Of a DNA stretch of 42,450 nt, positions 7,458 to 14,528 are shown in pieces (position 1 is the first letter of the stretch; every line of letters starts with the position of its first letter). This DNA is from an uncultured Pelagibacteraceae bacterium (GTDB taxonomy: Bacteria; Pseudomonadota; Alphaproteobacteria; Pelagibacterales; Pelagibacteraceae), in contig CACMJB010000009.1 in the NCBI GenBank assembly GCA_902613915.1, positions 1 through 42,450 of the forward strand. The letters run 5' to 3'. The notes under the pieces are model-generated. The model worked only from the letters and a program-made list of their open reading frames with translations. It was not told the DNA's origin and ran no database searches. The translations under genes were made by a program, and so were the position numbers.

Positions 7458-8069
7458 ATGACTAGAATAACAAATTATATAATTCTGGTTTTATTAACTT
7501 TAACTTTTACAACTGTTAAGGCAGATGTAAACTTAATTGAGAAAACTTTACGTTCTCAACCTCTCACAGTTTTTGATCTTGGACTTTTAAGACTTAAAAA
7601 CGATCTTAGGCAAGCTAAAAACGATTTAGTTCTTGAAGTAGATAATAAAAATGTATCTACAATTTATACTGAAGCTTTATTTTCTAGAAGAGACGATGGA
7701 ATTCAATTAATTGTGTCAGCACCGATGAGCACTCATTTAAATGCTAACTCGTACATGGTGGACTCAATTAAATGTAGAAAAATTTTTGAAAAAGTTAAAA
7801 ATAATCTTTTAAAAGGACAAAACGAGAGCAATATGATTCACTCAAAAGCTGCATCTTATTTAAGTGAAGTATTCACCGCTCCAACACAATGGAATGCTTG
7901 GAGATATGATAAAGGTTTTACTCAAAAATTAGTTAACTTTGTACAACTAGAAGTTACATTAAAGCCAACTCAATCCTACGCAGTTAAAAATAAAGTAAGA
8001 CCTTTTAGTTGCGGAGGGTCTTTAGCCTCTGATTATCAACAAATCGAGATAACTAGAAAGTTCAACTAA
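7458..8069 (+). CDS. Exported protein of unknown function between phoR and pstS
   Basis: 203 residues, no family recognised. A signal peptide is clear: TRITNYIILVLLTLTFT followed by likely cleavage after A22 (VKA-D). The mature protein has two cysteines, C106 (SIKCRKIF) and C185 (PFSCGG), which could form a disulfide in the periplasm. Its position between the sensor kinase and the phosphate-binding protein suggests a periplasmic role in phosphate acquisition or envelope remodelling, which is inference from context. A possible promoter is TTGAGA (7424) with TAAAAT (7446); there is no obvious Pho box. Base composition matches its neighbours. Confidence 0.75.
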   Translation: MTRITNYIILVLLTLTFTTVKADVNLIEKTLRSQPLTVFDLGLLRLKNDLRQAKNDLVLEVDNKNVSTIYTEALFSRRDDGIQLIVSAPMSTHLNANSYMVDSIKCRKIFEKVKNNLLKGQNESNMIHSKAASYLSEVFTAPTQWNAWRYDKGFTQKLVNFVQLEVTLKPTQSYAVKNKVRPFSCGGSLASDYQQIEITRKFN

Positions 8070-8079
8070 AAAGTTATCA

Positions 8080-8108
8080 TTTTAATAAATTTGTAACATA
8101 TCTGTAAT
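8080..8108 (+). promoter_or_regulatory. Three-unit Pho box upstream of pstS
   Basis: Units TTTTAAT (8080-8086), TTGTAAC (8091-8097) and CTGTAAT (8102-8108) with four-base AT spacers, the PhoB repeat spacing. Same organisation and core TGTAACATAT as the site before plcP. It lies about 70 bases before the pstS start and is followed at once by a perfect inverted repeat. Confidence 0.75.
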
Positions 8109-8128
8109 AATTAAGAGTCCTCTTAATT
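8109..8128. repeat. Perfect inverted repeat after the pstS Pho box
   Basis: Arms AATTAAGAG (8109-8117) and CTCTTAATT (8120-8128) around a two-base centre. It starts on the base after the Pho box and covers where the -10 element and transcription start are expected, so it may be an operator or a short hairpin at the mRNA 5' end. The plcP promoter lacks it. Confidence 0.6.
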
Positions 8129-8176
8129 CTATGAATCCAATGTTTGTTAATTAATTAATAAATGAAAGGATAAACA

Positions 8177-9181
8177 ATGAGAAAACTATCAATCGCTTTA
8201 GCTTCATTAGTTGCAATGTTAGTTGTAACTTCTGCTCAAGCTAGAGATCAGATTAAAATCGTAGGTTCTTCAACTGTATTCCCTTATGCAACAATCGTTG
8301 CTGAAAGATTTGGTTCGTCTGGTAAATTTAAAACACCAGTAATCGAGTCAACAGGAACAGGTGGTGGAGCTAAATTATTCTGTGCTGGAGTTGGTACAGA
8401 GCACCCAGACATAACAAATGCATCTAGAGCTATGAAGGCTAAAGAGTATGCGCTATGTCAAAAAAATGGTGTTGAAGAAATCGTAGAGATTACAGTTGGT
8501 AACGACGGAATAACGTTAGCTTATTCTAAAGATGCTAAACCAGTAAACTTTACAAAAAAACAATTATGGGCAGCATTAGCAAAAGAAGTTGCTAAAGATG
8601 GTGCGTTAGTACCAAATCCATATAAAAATTGGAGTGATATCGACCCATCATTACCAAACTACCCTATTAAAATTATGGTGCCTCCAGGAACATCAGGAAC
8701 AAGAGATGCTTGGAATTCATTAGTAATGAAAAAAGGTATCGATGATGCTTCTAAAAAAGCTGGCGCTAAATATAAAGCGTTAAGAGAAGATGGTGCGGTA
8801 ATTGAAGTTGGTGAGAACGACTCACTTATTATTCAAAAATTAGCTGCGGACAAAGAAATGTTCGGTTTCTTTGGTTTCAGTTATTTCTTAGCTGCAAAAG
8901 ATAAATTGCAAGCTGCAAGCATTGAAGGCGGTCAACCAAGTCTATCTTCGATTCAAGATTACAGTTACGCAGTTGCAAGACCTTTATTCTTCTACGTGAA
9001 AAAAGCTCACGTGGGCGTTGTACCTGGCTTACATGAATTCGTAAAAGAGTTCACAAGTAAAAAAGCTATGGGTAAAAAAGGTTATTTAACTGATATCGGG
9101 CTAGTACCTCTAGATGGCAAGTTATACAAAACATCTAGAACTAACGCTACGAAGTTAGTTAACATGCCTGCTAAGAAGTAG
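8177..9181 (+). CDS. pstS: Phosphate-binding periplasmic protein PstS
   Basis: The periplasmic phosphate receptor of the Pst ABC importer. A signal peptide ends at about A22 (SAQA-RDQ). Phosphate-contacting segments are IVGSSTVFPYA near residue 30, ESTGTGGGAKLF, NASRAMK and PPGTSGTRDAWNS. Length (334) is typical. AAAGGATAA before the ATG gives a fair ribosome site. The codons look more polished (more GCT, GGT, AAA, few rare choices) than in neighbouring genes, as expected for a very abundant protein. It has its own Pho box and a terminator-like hairpin just after its stop, so its mRNA should greatly exceed that of pstC. Confidence 0.95.
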   Translation: MRKLSIALASLVAMLVVTSAQARDQIKIVGSSTVFPYATIVAERFGSSGKFKTPVIESTGTGGGAKLFCAGVGTEHPDITNASRAMKAKEYALCQKNGVEEIVEITVGNDGITLAYSKDAKPVNFTKKQLWAALAKEVAKDGALVPNPYKNWSDIDPSLPNYPIKIMVPPGTSGTRDAWNSLVMKKGIDDASKKAGAKYKALREDGAVIEVGENDSLIIQKLAADKEMFGFFGFSYFLAAKDKLQAASIEGGQPSLSSIQDYSYAVARPLFFYVKKAHVGVVPGLHEFVKEFTSKKAMGKKGYLTDIGLVPLDGKLYKTSRTNATKLVNMPAKK

Positions 9182-9196
9182 TAGTATCAATTAAAC

Positions 9197-9223
9197 AAAA
9201 AGGGGGTATTTTACCCCCTTTTT
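9197..9223 (+). terminator. Strong hairpin with T tract between pstS and pstC (partial terminator)
   Basis: A 12-base perfect stem, arms 9197-9208 and 9212-9223, with core GGGGGTA/TACCCCC and a three-base loop, ending in five T's. It begins 16 bases after the pstS stop. No other promoter is evident before pstC at 9241, so partial read-through would set a high PstS to PstCAB ratio. Confidence 0.8.
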
Positions 9224-9240
9224 ATCTCTGGAAGCTCAAT

Positions 9241-10617
9241 ATGAATTTAATACTTGTAACTTTTATTATTCTCTTAGCTTTCACAAGTTATTATTTCGGT
9301 AGAAAAAAAGCTCTAGTTATTCAATCATCACAAAGACTTACGGCATTACCAAAATTTTATGGATATTATTTAGCTGCTTGGTGTGCTGCACCAGCATTAA
9401 TAATTTTTGCTCTTTGGTCAGTTTTTGAACCATCAATAGTTAAAACATTTATTTTACAAGATTACACTGATCAGAACTTAACTAAAAATGAGCTTCAGCT
9501 TATTTACACAAAGGTTAAAGCATTAGCCGCAGGAACTTACACGGGAAATATCACTAATTTTCTAGATGAGTCTGCTAATAAGTACATTCAATTAAAAGGA
9601 ATAGCTAACAGCGCTAAAGTAGCAATTATTTTAGCAATTTTAATTTTCTCTCTGAGTTTTGCGTATAGATCTGTTCAGAAAAATGATCGAATGAGAGAAC
9701 CAGTAGAAATTTTTCTTAAATGGGTTTTATTTGTTGCATCATTAGGCGCAGTTTTAGTTACAATCGGAATAGTTTTTTCACTTTTATTCGAAGCGATTAG
9801 GTTTTTTCAAGCAGTAAAAATCTTTGACTTTATATTCGGAACTCATTGGTATCCTGCTAAAACTTTTGTAAGAGATGGCCAACCAGATCCTGAATTAATG
9901 AAGGATGCTTTCGGAGCTGTGCCTTTATTTGCTGGGACTTTTTTTATTGCTTTTATTGCAATGTGTGTTGCCATCCCCATAGGTTTGCTGAGTGGGATAT
10001 ATCTATCTGAGTATGCTGGAAGAGGCGTAAGAAAATATGCGAAACCTATTATTGAGATTTTAGCTGGTATTCCAACAGTGGTATATGGTTTTTTTGCAGC
10101 TTTAACCGTCGGTCCTTTTGTTAAAGAAATTGGTAACGCTATGGGTTTAGAAGTTTCAGCGGAGAGCGCTTTAGCTGCAGGAGCAGTTATGGGAGTAATG
10201 ATAATTCCTTTTATTTCAAGTCTAAGCGATGACGTTATGACGGCAGTACCTCAAAATTTAAGAGATGGGAGTTACGCAATGGGCGCAACAAAATCTGAAA
10301 CTGTAAAAAAAGTAATTTTTCCAGCAGCCCTACCTGGTATCGTAGGTTCGATACTTTTAGCAGTATCGAGAGCGGTAGGAGAAACAATGATTGTTGTAAT
10401 GGCCTCAGGACTAGCGGCTAATCTTACAATGAATCCACTTGAGTCAACTTCTACCATTACAGCGCAAATTGTAGTAATTTTAATTGGAGACCAACAATTT
10501 GGAGATCCAAAAACTCAATCAGCTTTTGCATTAGGAATATCTTTATTTATAGTAACTTTATTCTTAAATGTAATCGCTCTTTCAGTTGTTAAAAAATATA
10601 GGGAAAAATATGAATAG
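9241..10617 (+). CDS. pstC: Phosphate ABC transporter permease PstC
   Basis: One of the two inner-membrane channel subunits of the phosphate importer. At 458 residues it is longer than E. coli PstC because of an N-terminal part with two or more extra helices (first at about 2-17) and a polar region before the core, as in other alphaproteobacterial PstC proteins. The permease core begins around residue 210 and has the coupling-helix segment LRDGSYAMGATKSETVKKVI followed by LPGIVGSILLAVSRAVGET, which contacts PstB. It starts 17 bases after the hairpin that follows pstS and overlaps pstA by eight bases. Confidence 0.93.
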   Translation: MNLILVTFIILLAFTSYYFGRKKALVIQSSQRLTALPKFYGYYLAAWCAAPALIIFALWSVFEPSIVKTFILQDYTDQNLTKNELQLIYTKVKALAAGTYTGNITNFLDESANKYIQLKGIANSAKVAIILAILIFSLSFAYRSVQKNDRMREPVEIFLKWVLFVASLGAVLVTIGIVFSLLFEAIRFFQAVKIFDFIFGTHWYPAKTFVRDGQPDPELMKDAFGAVPLFAGTFFIAFIAMCVAIPIGLLSGIYLSEYAGRGVRKYAKPIIEILAGIPTVVYGFFAALTVGPFVKEIGNAMGLEVSAESALAAGAVMGVMIIPFISSLSDDVMTAVPQNLRDGSYAMGATKSETVKKVIFPAALPGIVGSILLAVSRAVGETMIVVMASGLAANLTMNPLESTSTITAQIVVILIGDQQFGDPKTQSAFALGISLFIVTLFLNVIALSVVKKYREKYE

Positions 10618-11881
10618 TTTTAAGAAAAATTTATTAAAAAAAAGATATAACGCTGAAAGAAGATTTCAATGGTATGGCAAAATAGCTATAGGATTAGCTT
10701 TAAGCTTTTTAGCAGTTTTTATGTTTCAGATATTTTCAAAAGGTTACTCAGCTTTCCAAAAAACTTGGATAGTAACAGAAGTTCATTATGATAAAGAATT
10801 ACTTTTAATCGATGCAGAAAGCCCATCAAAAGATGATTTAGAAAATGCAGACTATTATGATGTTGCTTACAAAGCTATGACCTCATTAGATCCTGGACTT
10901 CCTGAAGAAGAGGATCGTCAATTGATACAAATGGTTTCGTATAAATATGAGGCAGAGGTTAAAGATCTACTTTTAAAAAATCCAGACTATCTAGGTAAAA
11001 TAGTGTCCATAAAATTAACAGCTTCTGATGATGTTGATCAAGTTCATAAGGGAAATTATCCAAGAGATATTCCTGAGGAGAATAGAAGAGTAAATGATTA
11101 CCAGTTGCAGATTTACGATATGCTTAATGAAAGAGGAGATATTTTATCAGAGTTTAACATTAGTTTTTTTACAAGTCCTGATTCAAGAGAGGCAGAACTA
11201 GCAGGTATAGCTAGCTCGTTTATGGGAACAGTTTTTAGTATACTAGTATGTTTAGCGTTTTCATTTCCTGTTGCAGTGCTAGCTGCAATTTATCTCGAGG
11301 AGTTTGCACCAAAAAATAAATTTACAGATTTTATAGAAGTAAACATTAACAATTTGGCAGCTGTTCCATCGATAGTATTTGGTTTGCTAGGTCTTGGTGT
11401 TTTATTAGCAGTTTTTAATTTACCAAGATCGACACCACTTGTTGGAGGAATTACTTTGTCTCTTATGACATTACCAACAATAATTATTGCTGCAAGAGCT
11501 TCTTTAAAAGCTGTTCCCCCAAGTATAAGAGAAGCTGCTTTAGCGATGGGTGCAAGTAATATGCAAACAACCATGCATCATACTGTGCCACTATCAATGC
11601 CTGGAACTTTATCTGGAACGATAATTGGCTTGGCTCAAGCTTTAGGGGAAACAGCCCCTTTAATTTTAATAGGAATGGTTGCTTTTGTGAATACAATACC
11701 TGGTACGCCAGTTGATCCTGCTGCAAGTTTACCAGTTCAGATATATATATGGTCAGAAAGTGCTGAGAGGGGTTTTGTTGAAAAAGTATCTGCATGTATT
11801 ATGGTGCTTCTAGCTTTTTTAATTTTAATGAACTTGGCAGCTCAAATCGTTAGACACAAATTTGAAAAGAAATGGAGTTAA
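10610..11881 (+). CDS. pstA: Phosphate ABC transporter permease PstA (with long periplasmic insert)
   Basis: The second channel subunit. I place the start at the ATG at 10610 (MNSFKKN), eight bases inside pstC, rather than at an in-frame codon at 10586 further inside that gene; this gives 423 residues. The first helix (about residues 22-40) is followed by a charged domain of some 140 residues, corresponding to the DUF3333 region of alphaproteobacterial PstA, and then the normal permease core. Its coupling segment is IREAALAMGASNMQTTMHHT, with PGTLSGTIIGLAQALGETA after it. It abuts pstB with no gap. The periplasmic insert may dock PstS; that is inference. Confidence 0.93.
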   Translation: MNSFKKNLLKKRYNAERRFQWYGKIAIGLALSFLAVFMFQIFSKGYSAFQKTWIVTEVHYDKELLLIDAESPSKDDLENADYYDVAYKAMTSLDPGLPEEEDRQLIQMVSYKYEAEVKDLLLKNPDYLGKIVSIKLTASDDVDQVHKGNYPRDIPEENRRVNDYQLQIYDMLNERGDILSEFNISFFTSPDSREAELAGIASSFMGTVFSILVCLAFSFPVAVLAAIYLEEFAPKNKFTDFIEVNINNLAAVPSIVFGLLGLGVLLAVFNLPRSTPLVGGITLSLMTLPTIIIAARASLKAVPPSIREAALAMGASNMQTTMHHTVPLSMPGTLSGTIIGLAQALGETAPLILIGMVAFVNTIPGTPVDPAASLPVQIYIWSESAERGFVEKVSACIMVLLAFLILMNLAAQIVRHKFEKKWS

Positions 11882-12637
11882 ATGAGTAAAATAAAAGCGG
11901 AAAATGTAAATGTTTATTACGGATCCAAACAGGCATTATTTGACGTCTCTATAGATATAGCAGAAAAAGAAGTTACAGCTTTAATTGGACCATCTGGGTG
12001 TGGAAAGTCTACTTTCTTAAGATGCTTGAACAGGATGAACGACGTCATAGAAATTTGTAGAGTTGAAGGCAGTATTAAAATGGACAACCTAGAACTGAAT
12101 TCAAGAAAGTTAGATGTTGTGAGACTTAGGGAGAACGTTGGTATGGTTTTTCAAAAACCCAATCCATTCCCTAAAACAATTTATGAAAATGTAGCTTATG
12201 GTCCTACTATTCACGGTATTGCACAGAGCAAAGAAGAAATGGATCAAATAGTTGAAACAAGTTTGAAAAAAGCTGCCTTGTGGAACGAAGTTAAAGATAG
12301 ACTTGATGAAATCGGAACTGGTTTATCAGGAGGTCAACAGCAACGACTATGTATTGCTAGAGCTATATCTGTAAGTCCAGAAGTGATTCTTATGGACGAA
12401 CCGTGTTCAGCGCTTGACCCAATAGCAACAGCTCAAATTGAAGAACTTATAGATGATCTTAAAAAAGAGGTCACAATTGTGATAGTTACCCACTCAATGT
12501 CACAAGCAGCTAGGGTATCTCAAAAAACAGGTTTCTTTCATTTGGGAAAACTTATAGAATTTGGATCAACAGATAAAATATTTAAAAATCCTGATAATCA
12601 GCAAACTCAGGATTATATTACAGGAAGGTTTGGTTAA
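11882..12637 (+). CDS. pstB: Phosphate ABC transporter ATP-binding protein PstB
   Basis: The cytoplasmic ATPase that powers phosphate import and, with PhoU and PhoR, takes part in phosphate sensing. Walker A is GPSGCGKST (36-44), the Q loop is in [13 protein letters not shown], the signature is LSGGQQQR, and Walker B is [13 protein letters not shown] with the switch His in VTHSMSQA. The FQKPNPFPK segment and the 251-residue length are typical of PstB. The start directly follows the pstA stop; its last base is shared with the phoU start. Confidence 0.95.
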   Translation: MSKIKAENVNVYYGSKQALFDVSIDIAEKEVTALIGPSGCGKSTFLRCLNRMNDVIEICRVEGSIKMDNLELNSRKLDVVRLRENVGMVFQKPNPFPKTIYENVAYGPTIHGIAQSKEEMDQIVETSLKKAALWNEVKDRLDEIGTGLSGGQQQRLCIARAISVSPEVILMDEPCSALDPIATAQIEELIDDLKKEVTIVIVTHSMSQAARVSQKTGFFHLGKLIEFGSTDKIFKNPDNQQTQDYITGRFG

Positions 12638-13317
12638 TGAGTGAAAAACCGCACATTGTAAAATCTTACGAAGAGCAACTTCAGTTATTAAAAGATACAA
12701 TAGTGAAAATGGGAACTGGAGTTGAGAAACAGCTTGAAAACACTATTCAATCTTTAGTTAAAAAAGACATTGGTTTAGCAGAAAAATCTATCAAAGATGA
12801 CGAATTGACTGATAAGTATGAAATAAATATAGAAGAGCAAGTTGTAAATTTGATTGCCTTAAGGCAACCTATGGCAATAGATTTAAGAGAAACAGTTGTT
12901 GCCTTAAAAGTTTCTTCAGACTTAGAGAGAATTGGTGATTTAGCAAAAAACATCTCAAAACGATTAACTAAAATTGGAACTGATTTACCTAATGAAATTA
13001 CTAAAAATTTCGAAATAGCTGGTTTAAAAGCATCAAAACAAGTCAATGCAGTTTTAAATTCGTATTTACATAGAGCTAAAGATACAGCAGAAAATGTTTG
13101 GAATTCTGATGAAGAAATAGATCAAATGACTAATTCTAATATGGAAGCTGCAGTAAAGCATTTAGAAAAAAATAAAAACGATATACAAAAAGTAACCCAA
13201 CTACTTTTCATGCTTAAAAATATTGAGAGGATTGGAGATCATGCAACCAATATTGCAGAGCAAGTTTATTTTCTGATTACAGGAGATTATTTAGAGGGAG
13301 ACCGACCAAAAGGATAA
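12637..13317 (+). CDS. phoU: Phosphate signalling regulator PhoU
   Basis: An all-helical protein with two PhoU repeats that links PstB and PhoR and keeps the regulon off when phosphate is sufficient. Each repeat carries a metal-binding E/DxxxD signature: LERIGDLAKNISKR in the first and IERIGDHATNIAEQ in the second. Length (226) is normal. The gene is joined to pstB and phoB by one-base overlaps, so stoichiometry is probably set by translational coupling. Confidence 0.95.
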   Translation: MSEKPHIVKSYEEQLQLLKDTIVKMGTGVEKQLENTIQSLVKKDIGLAEKSIKDDELTDKYEINIEEQVVNLIALRQPMAIDLRETVVALKVSSDLERIGDLAKNISKRLTKIGTDLPNEITKNFEIAGLKASKQVNAVLNSYLHRAKDTAENVWNSDEEIDQMTNSNMEAAVKHLEKNKNDIQKVTQLLFMLKNIERIGDHATNIAEQVYFLITGDYLEGDRPKG

Positions 13318-14000
13318 TGAGGGCAAATTTATTCATTGTTGAAGATGAAATGCCCATCGTAACTTTACTTAAATACAATTTAGAAAAAGAGGGTCACAAA
13401 GTTGATTATGCAGTCAATGGAGAAGACGCTATTAGAAATATAAAGGAAAAAAATCCTGATTTAATTTTATTAGATTGGATGTTGCCAGATATTTCAGGTG
13501 TTGAAGTCTGTAAAAATTTGAAAAGAAGCAATCTTCACAAAAATATCCCAATCATTATGTTAACAGCCAAAGGTGAGGAAGAAGACAAACTTAAAGGATT
13601 TGAAACAGGAGCTGATGACTATGTAACTAAGCCATTCAGCCAAAAAGAACTTATTGCAAGAATTAACGCTTTATTAAAGAGATCTAAACCAAGTGTTGCC
13701 GCTGATGTTGTAGTATTTGAGGATCTTAAAGTAGATAGAGTTCAACGAAGAGTTTATAGAGCAGATAAACAAGTTATAGTCGGCCCAACCGAATTTAAAC
13801 TAATTGATTTTTTAATAAAGAATCCAAAAAGAGTATATTCGCGTGAGCAACTTCTAAATTCTGTATGGGGAGATGATATTTATGTTGAGTCCAGAACTAT
13901 AGATGTTCATATAAGAAGACTAAGAAAAGCAATAAATATTGATGGCAAGAAAGATCTTATCAGAACAGTAAGATCTGCTGGCTATTCCTTAGATGTTTGA
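13317..14000 (+). CDS. phoB: Phosphate regulon response regulator PhoB
   Basis: A two-domain OmpR-family regulator phosphorylated by PhoR. The receiver has acidic residues at D10 and nearby E11, the phosphorylated D53 (LLDWMLPD), T83 and K105 (TKPF). The C-terminal winged helix (GPTEFKLIDFL, REQLLNSVWG, then VDVHIRRLRKAI-like IDVHIRRLRKAI) binds Pho boxes such as those at 4273 and 8080. It is the last gene of the cluster. Its 3' end overlaps the convergent SixA-like gene by 19 bases, leaving no room for a terminator between them. Confidence 0.93.
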   Translation: MRANLFIVEDEMPIVTLLKYNLEKEGHKVDYAVNGEDAIRNIKEKNPDLILLDWMLPDISGVEVCKNLKRSNLHKNIPIIMLTAKGEEEDKLKGFETGADDYVTKPFSQKELIARINALLKRSKPSVAADVVVFEDLKVDRVQRRVYRADKQVIVGPTEFKLIDFLIKNPKRVYSREQLLNSVWGDDIYVESRTIDVHIRRLRKAINIDGKKDLIRTVRSAGYSLDV

Positions 14001-14506
14001 AGATCTTTTGGCTTTATAAATGATATTAATTTTCCTTTAACTTTTGATAACTTTTCCCAATCATTGAAATTAAAACTTATTTCAGCAACGGCTGCAGTAG
14101 GAAATTTTCTTTTTAAATTTTCAAATTGTTCAGAGTTTTCTTTAAGACAGATTCGATTTATGAGTTCACTAATTGAAGGTTCATGATTGATTAAAAGTAA
14201 AGTTTTATAATTATCAACTGTTTGTTTTAAGATATGAATAATTTCATCCTCACTAGCATGATAAAGCGCTTTTTTTTTAATAATTTTCTTAAAACTGATT
14301 TTTTCTGACAATATATTTAATGTTTGTATTGTCCTTTTAGAGGATGAGCAATAAACTAAATCAAATTTTAATTTCTTTTTAATAAAAAATTCACAAATTA
14401 ATTTTGCTGAATTTACCCCTCTTTTATTCAATGGCCTGTCATGATCATCTAAATTTGGAAAATCCCAACTAGATTTAGCATGTCTCATCGCATATAATTT
14501 AAACAT
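13982..14506 (-). CDS. SixA-like phosphohistidine phosphatase (histidine phosphatase superfamily)
   Basis: 174 residues, with the RHG-type catalytic motif MRHAKSSW carrying nucleophile H9 and the second catalytic His, H108, in LLINHEPSISEL. These features match the small SixA/phosphoglycerate-mutase-like branch. E. coli SixA removes phosphate from phosphohistidine proteins; the substrate here is unknown. Its tail overlaps phoB by 19 bases in convergent orientation, and its start is 22 bases from the divergent ppk, so it is wedged within phosphate genes. A link to PhoR or to polyphosphate metabolism is tempting but not shown by sequence. Confidence 0.8.
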   Translation of the reverse strand: MFKLYAMRHAKSSWDFPNLDDHDRPLNKRGVNSAKLICEFFIKKKLKFDLVYCSSSKRTIQTLNILSEKISFKKIIKKKALYHASEDEIIHILKQTVDNYKTLLLINHEPSISELINRICLKENSEQFENLKRKFPTAAVAEISFNFNDWEKLSKVKGKLISFIKPKDLQTSKE

Positions 14507-14528
14507 ATTTTTAATTTAACATTTAAAT

